Assembly: GCA_021300015.1 (NCBI GenBank)
Contig: JAJTFB010000036.1
Span: forward strand, 1 to 33,059
Length of the DNA stretch: 33,059 nucleotides
Direction of reading: 5' to 3'
Source: Pirellula sp.
Lineage (GTDB): Bacteria > Planctomycetota > Planctomycetia > Pirellulales > Pirellulaceae
Shown: positions 17,866 through 26,650 of the stretch, one piece after another
Layout of the letters: every line of letters begins with the position of its first letter
Numbering within the stretch: position 1 is the stretch's first letter
The notes under the pieces: generated by a model
Databases searched by the model: none
Told to the model about the DNA's origin: nothing
What the model saw: only the letters and a program-made list of their open reading frames with translations
Position numbers and translations under genes: made by a program

Positions 17866-18663
17866 GTGCGAATTGTTGTTTGCGAATCCCCCGAACAAGT
17901 CGCCAAAGCGGCTGCGCAGGAATCCATCGAATATTTAGGGTTGGCTTGCTCGGGATCGGGCCAAAAAGTCGAACCGATCGTCTTGGGGTTAGCTACAGGC
18001 AGCACGCCGCTGGGACTCTACGAGCAGTGGATCGAGCGTTATCGAGCCGGAGAGATTTCCTTCCGCAATGCCGTCTCATTCAACCTCGATGAGTATTGCG
18101 GTGTAGCTCCCGACGATGTTCGAAGCTACCACTATTTCATGCAGGAGAATCTCTTCAAGCATGTCGATTTTTTGCCACAAAACACCCACATCCCCAAAAC
18201 CGATTGCTCGGACTTGCCCGCAAGCGCCGAGGCCTATGAAATCGCGATCAACCAAGCTGGTGGGATCGATCTACAGATCCTCGGCATCGGAACCGAAGGC
18301 CATATCGGCTTCAACGAACTAGGCTCCTCTTTGTCCTCAGCGACGCGAGTCAAGACCCTGACTGCGAAAACCCGACAGGACAACGCAAGGTTCTTCGAGT
18401 CGCTCGAGCACGTTCCCCGAATGGCGATCACGATGGGACTCGGTACGATCATGAACGCACGAGCAATCCTGCTCCTAGCAACCGGTTTGCACAAAGCCCA
18501 AACCATTCGCGATACGGTCGAAGGACCCGTCACCGCGATGGTCCCAGCCTCCATCCTGCAATTCCATCCCAATGCAACGATCCTCTTGGACCAAGCGGCC
18601 GCAAGCAAGCTCGCCCACCTCGACTATTACTTGGACTCCGAAAGAAATCAACGATCGCTATGA
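17866..18663 (+). CDS. nagB: Glucosamine-6-phosphate deaminase
   Basis: 265 aa from the GTG at 17866. Converts glucosamine-6-phosphate to fructose-6-phosphate and ammonia, the committed step of amino-sugar catabolism, in the cytosol. Motifs are LATGSTPLGLY, FNLDEYCG, SYHYFMQENLFKHVD, GIGTEGHIGFNE and RFFESLEHVPRMAITMGLGT. GTG 17866 is preferred to ATG 17821 because GAGGA lies just upstream, RIVVCESPEQVAKAA aligns with the start of E. coli NagB, and the length then equals that family's (~266 aa). The proline usual after the NE of the active-site loop is Leu here. It is the first gene of a plus-strand cluster and its end overlaps the next gene by 4 bp (ATGA). Confidence 0.93.
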   Translation: MRIVVCESPEQVAKAAAQESIEYLGLACSGSGQKVEPIVLGLATGSTPLGLYEQWIERYRAGEISFRNAVSFNLDEYCGVAPDDVRSYHYFMQENLFKHVDFLPQNTHIPKTDCSDLPASAEAYEIAINQAGGIDLQILGIGTEGHIGFNELGSSLSSATRVKTLTAKTRQDNARFFESLEHVPRMAITMGLGTIMNARAILLLATGLHKAQTIRDTVEGPVTAMVPASILQFHPNATILLDQAAASKLAHLDYYLDSERNQRSL

Positions 18664-21413
18664 GCCCATCGAACTACCACGACCAGACCGCCGAGCATGC
18701 AAGGCTCAAGCAATCGAGCGAACGCCAAGCCAATTGGCAACGTTGGGGGACTTATCTCTCCGAACGCCAATGGGGCACGGTTCGGGAAGACTACTCGGAC
18801 AACCAAGAAGCCTGGTTTTTCCTTCCTCACGATCATGCGCGGTCGCGAGCCTACCGCTGGGGGGAAGACGGCCTCATGGGGATCTGCGATCGACAAGGTC
18901 GGTTGTGCTTTTCATTTGCCCTCTGGAACACCCGAGATCCAATCCTCAAAGAACGGCTTTACGGACTTTCCGGACCCGAGGGCAACCACGGCGAAGACGT
19001 CAAGGAGTCCTACTATTACGTCGATGCAACTCCCACATGCTCGTACGCAAAGGGGATCTACAAATACCCTCAATCGCGATTTCCTTACGAACGTCTCACG
19101 GATATCAACCGATCAAGGTCCCGTCTGGAACCGGAGTTCGAGTTGGCCGACTCGGGGGCCTTCGACGAAAACGGGTACTTCGATTGTCAGATCGAGTATG
19201 CCAAGGAAACACCGGATGATATTTTGATCCGACTGACGGTCCACAATCGCGGGACAAGACCTGCGGTGATCCATCTACTTCCACAACTTTGGTTTCACAA
19301 TTCTTGGGTTTGGGGATGCACCCATGATGGATGCGCCGCCAAGCCCCGCATGAGGCTGATCTATCCGGAGAACGAGCCGGCAGGCGTGGTGATTTGCGAT
19401 CACGAAACCCTAGGTCACCTCGAGTTTCGCGTTCAGAATGAACTCGATCTCGAGAAGCCCGAATGGCTCTTTACCGAGAACGAGACGAACACCTCAAGAC
19501 ACCCAGGAGCCTTGTCGGCCGGAAGCCATTTCAAAGACGCTTTTCACGACTACATCGTTCAAGGGGACAAAAGCAAAGTCAATCCGAAACCCTTCGGAAC
19601 CAAGTGCGGCGCGCACTTCATGGTCATCGTCCATCCGAATCGACCAACCGTCTTGCGATGCCGCTTGACAGGCCTCGGCGAAAACGCCAAGTCCACAAGC
19701 ATCCCTCTGGTAGGCGACAAAACCCCTCAAGACTACCAACCCCTTGCGACCATCGACGAGCGATTCGATGAGATCTTCGAAACCCGCAAAAAAGAAGCCG
19801 ACGAATACTACCAAGCCTGCATCCCGAAAGAACTCAGCCAAGATGAAAACCTCGTCGCAAGACAAGCTTACGCAGGATTGATCTGGACCAAACAGTTTTA
19901 TTACTACGTCGTAGATGCTTGGATGCAAGGGGACCCAGAAGGCCGCCAACTCCCAAGCTCACGCCTCCAGGGTCGCAATGCCGATTGGAAACATCTATTC
20001 AATCGCGATGTGATCAGTATGCCCGATAAATGGGAGTACCCTTGGTATGCAGCTTGGGATCTGGCTTTTCATATGATCCCCATGTCGCGCATCGATCCGG
20101 AATTCGCGAAAAGCCAACTGCTCTTGTTTTTGCGCGAATGGTACATGCATCCCAACGGCCAAATCCCAGCCTACGAATGGGCGCTGAGCGACGTCAATCC
20201 ACCCGTCCACGCTTGGGCCTGCTGGCAAGTCTACCAACAGTCAGGCGATCGTGAGTTCCTAGCCAGAACCTTCCAAAAGCTACTCCTGAACTTCACCTGG
20301 TGGGTCAATCGCAAAGACACCCGAGGCCAACACGTATTTAGCGGAGGCTTCCTAGGTCTCGACAACATCGGGGTCTTCGACCGCAGTGCTCCCCTGCCAG
20401 GTGGTGGGACTCTCGATCAAGCCGACGCGACGGCTTGGATGGCCTTCTACTGCGGTTGCATGCTCCAAATGGCTCTCGAATTGGCCGATGACTCCCAAGC
20501 CTATTCGGACATGGCAAGCAAGTTCTTTGAACACTACGTCGCGATCTCCGAAGCCATGAACTCCCTTCACGGGACCGGCTTGTGGGAGGACAACGACGGC
20601 TTTTACTACGACCATCTTTACCGCGAAGGAAAAAGCATTCCCCTCAAGGTCCGTTCGCTCGTCGGACTGATCCCTCTGTGCTCGAATGTCATTCTCTACG
20701 ACTCGGTGATCGAAAAACTACCCGGTTTCAAGAACCGAATGAATTGGTTCTTGGCCAACAAACCCCACATGTCCAAGTACATGACCTACTTGGAACAGAA
20801 ATCGACCCAAGGCAGACCAGGCGGGATGCGATTGCTGGCGATCCCCTCGACCGATCGTCTCAAGCGACTTTTAACCTACATGCTCGACGAATCGGAGTTT
20901 CTGTCCCCTTACGGAATCCGCTCTCTTTCCGCGATCCATCAGGACAAACCTTTCGTCTTCGAACACGCCGGCGGAACCAACTCGGTCGGTTACGTCCCCG
21001 GCGAGAGCAACTCGGGCATGTTCGGTGGCAACAGCAATTGGAGAGGTCCGGTCTGGTTCCCACTGAACTACTTGATCGTCGCATCGCTGCGATCCTACCA
21101 TGAATACTATGGCGATAGTTTCACCATGGAATGCCCGACCGGATCCGGCCAGCACCGAAACCTTAGGGAAATCGCCGACGAAATCGAACGCCGACTCGTC
21201 CAGCTCTTTCTCAAGGATTCCGAGGGCCGAAGACCATGCCACGGCCAAGACCCACGCTACTGGAACGATCCGAACTGGCAGGATCTTGTTCTGTTCTACG
21301 AGTATTTCCACGGGGACAACGGAAGCGGACTAGGGGCGAGTCATCAAACCGGATGGACGGCTCTGGTCTCGACGATCCTCGAGCACCAAGCAGCCTGCAA
21401 AACCAAGGCTTGA
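18660..21413 (+). CDS. GH63-like glycoside hydrolase (MGH1-type glucosidase)
   Basis: 917 aa. No signal peptide is seen. The N-terminal half is a beta-rich domain; from about residue 400 there is an (alpha/alpha)6 toroid domain of the GH63/mannosylglycerate-hydrolase-like kind. Recognisable pieces are YPWYAAWDLAFHMIPM (~460-475), IPAYEWALSDVNPPVHAW (~502-519, with the likely acid residue) and near the end FGGNSNWRGPVWFPLNYLI and GWTALV. Bacterial homologues of this size are annotated as glucosidase; the true substrate is unknown. Its ATG overlaps the nagB stop codon, so it is translationally coupled and probably acts on an amino-sugar- or glucose-containing oligosaccharide. Confidence 0.85.
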   Translation: MSPSNYHDQTAEHARLKQSSERQANWQRWGTYLSERQWGTVREDYSDNQEAWFFLPHDHARSRAYRWGEDGLMGICDRQGRLCFSFALWNTRDPILKERLYGLSGPEGNHGEDVKESYYYVDATPTCSYAKGIYKYPQSRFPYERLTDINRSRSRLEPEFELADSGAFDENGYFDCQIEYAKETPDDILIRLTVHNRGTRPAVIHLLPQLWFHNSWVWGCTHDGCAAKPRMRLIYPENEPAGVVICDHETLGHLEFRVQNELDLEKPEWLFTENETNTSRHPGALSAGSHFKDAFHDYIVQGDKSKVNPKPFGTKCGAHFMVIVHPNRPTVLRCRLTGLGENAKSTSIPLVGDKTPQDYQPLATIDERFDEIFETRKKEADEYYQACIPKELSQDENLVARQAYAGLIWTKQFYYYVVDAWMQGDPEGRQLPSSRLQGRNADWKHLFNRDVISMPDKWEYPWYAAWDLAFHMIPMSRIDPEFAKSQLLLFLREWYMHPNGQIPAYEWALSDVNPPVHAWACWQVYQQSGDREFLARTFQKLLLNFTWWVNRKDTRGQHVFSGGFLGLDNIGVFDRSAPLPGGGTLDQADATAWMAFYCGCMLQMALELADDSQAYSDMASKFFEHYVAISEAMNSLHGTGLWEDNDGFYYDHLYREGKSIPLKVRSLVGLIPLCSNVILYDSVIEKLPGFKNRMNWFLANKPHMSKYMTYLEQKSTQGRPGGMRLLAIPSTDRLKRLLTYMLDESEFLSPYGIRSLSAIHQDKPFVFEHAGGTNSVGYVPGESNSGMFGGNSNWRGPVWFPLNYLIVASLRSYHEYYGDSFTMECPTGSGQHRNLREIADEIERRLVQLFLKDSEGRRPCHGQDPRYWNDPNWQDLVLFYEYFHGDNGSGLGASHQTGWTALVSTILEHQAACKTKA

Positions 21414-21445
21414 GCTCCCCCCCCTTACCCTCCCCTAGGATCGAC

Positions 21446-23074
21446 ATGTCTCGAATCTTTCATTGCGTTTGTTTTGCCGTTTTAGTCTGCCTTGGCTCGC
21501 TGGCCATGGCCCAAGAGCCCACCAATTTTCTGGTGATCCTGTGCGACGATCTTGGCTACAGCGACCTGGGTTGCTACGGAAGTGAGATCGATACCCCGCA
21601 ACTCGATGCGATCGCTGCCTCGGGCCGACGCTACTCGCAGTTCTACAACACGGCCCGCTGTTGGCCCACTCGAGGAGCCTTGCTCTCAGGATACTACGCA
21701 CAGCAAATACGAAGAGACACCGTCACGGGAGTCAAAAGTGGCGGCCAAGGCCAAAGGCCTTCATGGGCAAAGTTGATCTCCGAGCGACTTGCACCCCACG
21801 GATACCATTCCTATCATTCCGGCAAATGGCATGTCGATGGCCTTCCAACCAAAAACGGATTCGAGAAATCCTACAGCCTACAAGACCACGACCGACACTT
21901 TGCACCTAAGAATCACACGCTCGACGACAAGCCACTGCCGGAGATCAAGAACGGTGAGGATTACTATTCAAGCGCTTACATCGCATCGATGGCCATCGAC
22001 CAACTGAAGTACCATCAAGCGACCCACCCCGGTAAGCCGTTCTTTTCCTACGTTGCTTTCACCGCTCCGCATTTCCCACTCCAAGCACCCAAGGAGCTTG
22101 TTGAGAAGTACCAAGCCCGTTACCGCGTCGGTTGGGAACAAATACGACGCGAACGTTGGGCCAAAATGCAAAGCATAGGTCTCGGTTCCTCGATCCAAGA
22201 GCCTAGCTTGATCGAGCCCGACGTCGGCCCCCCTTACCATTTCCCAAACGCCTTAGAAAAACTCGGGCCCGGCGAAATCAATCGCCCGGTTCCTTGGAAC
22301 TCCCTCGAAGAACTCCAGCGAGAGTTTCAAGCCAACAAAATGGCAGTTCATGCCGCGATGATCGATTCGATGGATACGCAGATCGGACGAATCTTCGATT
22401 TCATTAAACAAGACCCCGCGCAGTGGAAAAACACCTTAGTGATGTTCCTCTCGGACAACGGTGCGAGCGCTGAGATCATGGTTCGAGGTGACGGCCACAA
22501 TCCCCAGTCCTACCCTGGTGCAGGAGACTCTTACCTGTGTTTAGGGCCCGGATGGTCGAGCGTTTCGAACACCCCGTTTCGAAGGCACAAGACCTGGGTA
22601 CACGAAGGAGGGATCGCCACGCCGATGATCGTGCATTGGCCTGCACGCATCGAAGCGGCACGTGAGCCCATCGCCTCTCCTGGTCATGTCGTCGATATCG
22701 CTCCAACACTTCTGGAAATCGCTGCGACTAAAAAAACAGCTACCGAAGCGTTTTGGAGCGGTCCTAGCCATCCAGGACAGAGTCTCGCTCCGCACTGGAC
22801 CCAACAAAGCAAGCCAGGCGAAACTTCCGAGGATCGTATTCTATGGTGGCAACACGAAGCCAATCGCGCTTTGCGTCAAGGCGATTGGAAAATCGTCGCT
22901 GCGGGCAAAGAAGCTCCTTGGGAACTTTACAACTTAGCGAACGATCGTTCCGAAACGATCAACCTTGCTCTCGATCGACCGGAGGTCCTTGAGCGCCTGG
23001 TTGGAATATGGGATCAATGGACCGAGCGTTTCAGGGTCCAAGCCACTGCGGTGGAAGGACCAGATGCCAAGTAG
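21446..23074 (+). CDS. Secreted type I sulfatase
   Basis: 542 aa. ATG 21446 is chosen because AGGA lies 5 nt upstream and it is followed at once by a signal peptide (FHCVCFAVLVCLGSLAMAQE); the longer open frame upstream overlaps the previous gene. Sulfatase motifs are the metal-binding Asp34-Asp35 (ILCDDLGYSDLGCYG), the formylglycine motif Cys72-W-P-T-R (C-x-P-x-R, Ser replaced by Thr) and Asp337-Asn338 (LSDNG). It would remove sulfate esters from polysaccharide outside the cytoplasm. Activation requires a formylglycine- or anaerobic-maturation enzyme, which is not clearly present in this window. It lies 32 bp after the GH63-like gene in the same cluster. Confidence 0.93.
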   Translation: MSRIFHCVCFAVLVCLGSLAMAQEPTNFLVILCDDLGYSDLGCYGSEIDTPQLDAIAASGRRYSQFYNTARCWPTRGALLSGYYAQQIRRDTVTGVKSGGQGQRPSWAKLISERLAPHGYHSYHSGKWHVDGLPTKNGFEKSYSLQDHDRHFAPKNHTLDDKPLPEIKNGEDYYSSAYIASMAIDQLKYHQATHPGKPFFSYVAFTAPHFPLQAPKELVEKYQARYRVGWEQIRRERWAKMQSIGLGSSIQEPSLIEPDVGPPYHFPNALEKLGPGEINRPVPWNSLEELQREFQANKMAVHAAMIDSMDTQIGRIFDFIKQDPAQWKNTLVMFLSDNGASAEIMVRGDGHNPQSYPGAGDSYLCLGPGWSSVSNTPFRRHKTWVHEGGIATPMIVHWPARIEAAREPIASPGHVVDIAPTLLEIAATKKTATEAFWSGPSHPGQSLAPHWTQQSKPGETSEDRILWWQHEANRALRQGDWKIVAAGKEAPWELYNLANDRSETINLALDRPEVLERLVGIWDQWTERFRVQATAVEGPDAK

Positions 23075-23161
23075 CGATTCCCTTAGAGCTTTTTGTAGAG
23101 CTTCCCGTGAAGTTTCCAGTGGAATCAAAGAGTAGTGATCAGCACCCGAGGTCGAGAACGT

Positions 23162-24271
23162 ATGGCTCATGATACGACGGAACGATTGATTATCGGTATA
23201 GATGCAGGAGGGTCTAAAACCAAAGCCTGCTTGGCCTTGGCCAAGCCGTTGACGCTTGCCGAAAGATCCACAAGCGACCCGAGTTCGGATTGGACACAGT
23301 CGATAAGAGTGATAGGAACCGGGGAGTCTGGACCCGGGAACCCCCGTTCGGTCGGGTTCGATGCGGTGTACGTGAACCTCCTTGAGGCCATCGCAACAGC
23401 GTTCCAAGGTGCTGGGCTCGAACAATCCAAAGTGCATGCGATTTGCGTCAGTATGGCCGGAGTGGGGCAAGCCGATCAGCGGATCCCAGTAGCCCAGTGG
23501 GTCGAACAAGCCAACTTGGCCGAGCGAATAAGGGTGAGTGAAGACGTCACGCCAATACGCTGGGCGGCCCTTTGGGAAACCCGGCATCTGAACCACTCTT
23601 CGTTGCATTCCGGAGGCAGACGGCTTTGGAACAACAGCGTGACGTTGATTTCAGGAACCGGCTCGATCGTCTCGGCAACCAAAGACACGCCACAAGAGTT
23701 TGCGAGCCAAGCACACCCACTGCTCGAAGTCCCCTTGATCTCGATGCGAGTCGGGGGCTGGGGATACCTTTTGGGGGACGAAGGGAGCGGATTCGCGATA
23801 GGACTCGCAGCCCTCAAAGAGATCTGCCGAGCCCACGATTCGGGGGACGAGTTTTCTCCCTTGCATCTCGCGGTGCTCAAGGAATTGGGTTGCCAAGGCG
23901 CCATCGATTTGATCCCGAGGATCTACACCCAGCCGATTCCCCGAGCCAAAATCGCAAGCCTCTACCAGACCGTCGTGCAATTCGCATCAAGCGATCTGAT
24001 TGCTGGAAAATTGATTGAATACGCCTCGCTCGATCTGGCCGAGTTGATCGTCTCGGGAGCTTCCCGAATCGGACTCCAATCGGGCCAATTTGGTTTAGCA
24101 TTCAGCGGCGGAACCCTCTCGGGCAAATCCCCTTTGGTGCCAACCATTCTCAGGCACTTAGAACGCATGCAAATGAGCCCACTATTGAGTCACCAAGTCA
24201 GCGACCCGGTGATTGGGGCGGTGGTGATGGCCTCCGTCCTGGACGATGCTTCAGGGACCCGTGTCGAGTAG
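23162..24271 (+). CDS. BadF/BadG/BcrA/BcrD-type ATPase, likely N-acetylglucosamine kinase
   Basis: 369 aa. The actin-like ATPase fold starts with LIIGIDAGGSKTKACLA (phosphate 1). Later come CVSMAGVGQADQR, LISGTGSIVSA (phosphate 2) and VGGWGYLLGDEGSGFAIG, a signature of eukaryotic NAGK and bacterial GlcNAc/glucosamine kinases. The role would be ATP-dependent phosphorylation of (N-acetyl)glucosamine, feeding NagB. The start is set at ATG 23162; a GTG at 23135 is possible. It belongs to the same plus-strand gene run as the sulfatase, 87 bp downstream. The sugar specificity is inferred from context. Confidence 0.88.
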   Translation: MAHDTTERLIIGIDAGGSKTKACLALAKPLTLAERSTSDPSSDWTQSIRVIGTGESGPGNPRSVGFDAVYVNLLEAIATAFQGAGLEQSKVHAICVSMAGVGQADQRIPVAQWVEQANLAERIRVSEDVTPIRWAALWETRHLNHSSLHSGGRRLWNNSVTLISGTGSIVSATKDTPQEFASQAHPLLEVPLISMRVGGWGYLLGDEGSGFAIGLAALKEICRAHDSGDEFSPLHLAVLKELGCQGAIDLIPRIYTQPIPRAKIASLYQTVVQFASSDLIAGKLIEYASLDLAELIVSGASRIGLQSGQFGLAFSGGTLSGKSPLVPTILRHLERMQMSPLLSHQVSDPVIGAVVMASVLDDASGTRVE

Positions 24272-24304
24272 TGCAGTCGAGTAGTGGAACGGAGGGATGA
24301 AATC

Positions 24305-25438
24305 ATGCAACACGAAACGAATACAACTCCGAAGAATCCCCGAATCGTATCGATCGATGCACTTCGAGGTTTCGACATGTTTTGGATCATGGGTGCCGAT
24401 ACCTTAGCGGCCAAACTCGTCGCATTGGTACCCGCGAGCCTCGCGGGGTTCTCAACGGCTTGGATGGCGGGACTCGCCGATCAATTCGAACATGCCGAAT
24501 GGGAAGGCTTTCGTTTCTACGATTTGATCTTCCCTATGTTTCTGTTCCTCGTCGGGTGTTCGATTCCTCTTTCGCTCGGCAAGCTCGACCAAGACAAGCG
24601 TCGCATGCATTGGCGGATCCTTCGACGCACCGTGCTCCTGGTCTTGATGGGTTTGCTCTACAACGGAATCCAGAATTTCGATTGGGGGCAACTCCGGTGG
24701 ATGGGGGTCTTGCAACGAATCGGAATCGGTTACGGCATCGCAGCGTTATTGACCGTCCACCTGAGCACTCGCGGTCTTTTGGTCGTCTGGCTAGCGATCC
24801 TGCTTGGGTATTGGGGCATTTTGAGCTGGGTGCCTGTTCCCGGCGGAATCGCTGGGGATTTATCCCCCGCTGGAAACCTATCGGGCTATCTCGATCGATC
24901 CTTGCTGCCCGGAAAAATTCTCGAAAAGTACTACGGTTATGGGGACAACGAGGGACTGCTCTCGACGATCCCTGCCGTCGCCACGGTCTTGCTCGGGGTC
25001 GGTGCAGGACGATGGCTGCAAGGAACAGCGTCCCATTTGCAAAAAGCCTCAGGTTTGATGGCCATCGGTGCCCTGCTGGTGATCGCTGGGAACCAATGGG
25101 GCAACTTCTTCCCTGTGATCAAAAACTTGTGGACAAGCTCCTTTGTGTTGGTTGCCGGCGGGTGGAGCTTGATGCTCCTGTCGTTGTTTTATGGACTGAT
25201 CGATGGATTGGGTTGGAAGCGATGGGCGTGGATCTGGGTTGCCATCGGTGCCAATGCGATCACCATCTACCTCTTGCAACGCATCGTTCCGTTTTCCTCG
25301 ATCTCCAAGTTCTTTTTCCAAGGAATAGCAAACCTAGCTGGCGATCACGGAGCGATCCTCCTTTTGGCCGGTGCCCTGGCCTGCAAATGCCTCTTGCTCG
25401 CTTGGCTCTACAACAAACGTATCTTTTTGAGGCTCTGA
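24305..25438 (+). CDS. Membrane acyltransferase, heparan-alpha-glucosaminide N-acetyltransferase type (DUF5009)
   Basis: 377 aa, about ten predicted membrane helices. The N-terminal RIVSIDALRGFDMFWIMGAD is the signature of the DUF5009/HGSNAT family; LIFPMFLFLVGCSIPLSL and WGVLQRIG-type segments follow. The human relative acetylates terminal glucosamine of heparan sulfate across the lysosomal membrane using acetyl-CoA. A bacterial copy beside GlcNAc kinase, NagB and a sulfatase suggests transmembrane N-acetylation of glucosaminides. ATG 24305 is chosen because GGAGG is about 10 nt upstream; a GTG at 24284 is less likely. It is the last gene of the cluster. Confidence 0.88.
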   Translation: MQHETNTTPKNPRIVSIDALRGFDMFWIMGADTLAAKLVALVPASLAGFSTAWMAGLADQFEHAEWEGFRFYDLIFPMFLFLVGCSIPLSLGKLDQDKRRMHWRILRRTVLLVLMGLLYNGIQNFDWGQLRWMGVLQRIGIGYGIAALLTVHLSTRGLLVVWLAILLGYWGILSWVPVPGGIAGDLSPAGNLSGYLDRSLLPGKILEKYYGYGDNEGLLSTIPAVATVLLGVGAGRWLQGTASHLQKASGLMAIGALLVIAGNQWGNFFPVIKNLWTSSFVLVAGGWSLMLLSLFYGLIDGLGWKRWAWIWVAIGANAITIYLLQRIVPFSSISKFFFQGIANLAGDHGAILLLAGALACKCLLLAWLYNKRIFLRL

Positions 25439-25581
25439 TCCCCAGCTAGATGGGCAGGAGAAACCTCCGATCGATCGGTGGTACCCAGTAGTCGTCCGCC
25501 TGTTTTTTGGTTAAAGTAGTAACACGCTCAAAACGTACATAGAGCGTTGATTTCGTTTGGAAAGTTTAGTTTGGGAACCCT

Positions 25582-26644
25582 ATGACGACCACCCCATGGC
25601 AACCTCGAATCGATCAACTCCGCGAACGGCTGGTGCCGTTGCGAGGAGGTCTTTGACTACGACGGCAAAACGGCTCGCATGGAAGTGTTAGAAGCCCAGA
25701 TGGCTTCACCCACATTTTGGGATTCCCCAGAACGTGCCCAAGGTGTGGTGATGGAGATCAAGAATCTTCGCAAGGTCATTGAGCCTCTGAGAGAAGCCGT
25801 CTCAAGCTGCATCGATCTTGAGGAACTCTCGCAGATGTTCGATGGGGACCCCGCACTCGAACAAGAGATCGAAACGGAACTTGCGAGGCTCGAACAGACG
25901 ACCGAACAACTCGAAATCCGTTCGCTCTTAAACGGCCCCAACGATGACTGCGGAGCGATCCTCTCGGTCCATGCTCGCGAGGGTGGTCTGGATGCCAACG
26001 ATTGGGCCGAGATGCTCTTGGGCATGTACACCGCCTGGGCCCAGCAACGCGGCTTCAGCGTCGAACTGCTCGATCGCTCCGATGATGAAACCGCCGGGAT
26101 CACCCAAGCGACAATCGTCGTGCGTGGGGAATCGGCTTACGGCTACCTCAAAGGGGAAGAAGGCATCCACCGTTTGGTACGCATCAGCCCTTACAATGCC
26201 GAAGGTAAACGCCAGACGAGTTTCGCCGCCGTCGACGTTTCCCCGGAAATCGATGAAGCCTCAGGAGCCGGTGGACAGCACGTGAACAAAACCAGTTCGG
26301 CGATCCGTTTGACCCACATCCCGACCGGCATGGCCGTCCAGTGCCAAAACGAGCGCTCTCAACACAAGAACCGGGCAGCCGCTTGGAAAATGCTTCGATC
26401 GAGGCTTGCACGAATCGAAGAGGAAAAGCGCGAAGCTCAGCAGCTTGCAAAGTACCAGAGCAAATCGATGACAGGATTCGGTTCCCAAATACGAAACTAT
26501 TTCCTGCATCCGGATCAACGGGTAAAAGACGCGAGAACCGGCTTCCAAATGGGGAACTTCCACGTTGTGCTCGCCGGGGAACTTCAAGGTTTCCTTGACG
26601 CATTTCTCCGCTACCGGATGATGAACATGCAGCCAGGATCCTAG
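25582..26644 (+). CDS. prfB: Peptide chain release factor 2, with programmed +1 frameshift
   Basis: 353 aa, joined as 25582-25653 and 25655-26644. Reads UGA and UAA stop codons and triggers peptide release. The first 24 codons run to an in-frame TGA at 25654-25656; shifting +1 on CTT gives LDYDGKTARMEVLEAQMASPTFWDSPERAQ, the normal RF2 continuation. The GGQ catalytic motif is at residues ~230-232. The codon-recognition tripeptide is S-P-Y (~202-204) where RF2 commonly has S-P-F. It is followed 6 bp downstream by the cobL-like gene, so they may be co-transcribed. Confidence 0.96.
25644..25657 (+). promoter_or_regulatory. RF2 autoregulatory +1 frameshift site
   Basis: An internal Shine-Dalgarno AGGAGG (25644-25649), one base, then CTTTGAC (25651-25657). 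This is the conserved RF2 recoding signal: when RF2 is scarce the ribosome pauses on the TGA and slips forward on CTT, making full-length RF2. Confidence 0.96.
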
Positions 26645-26650
26645 GAGCTC

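Noticed and set aside
21236-21445. Longer N-terminus for the sulfatase
   Set aside because: It overlaps the end of the GH63-like gene; the signal peptide and Shine-Dalgarno sequence mark ATG 21446.
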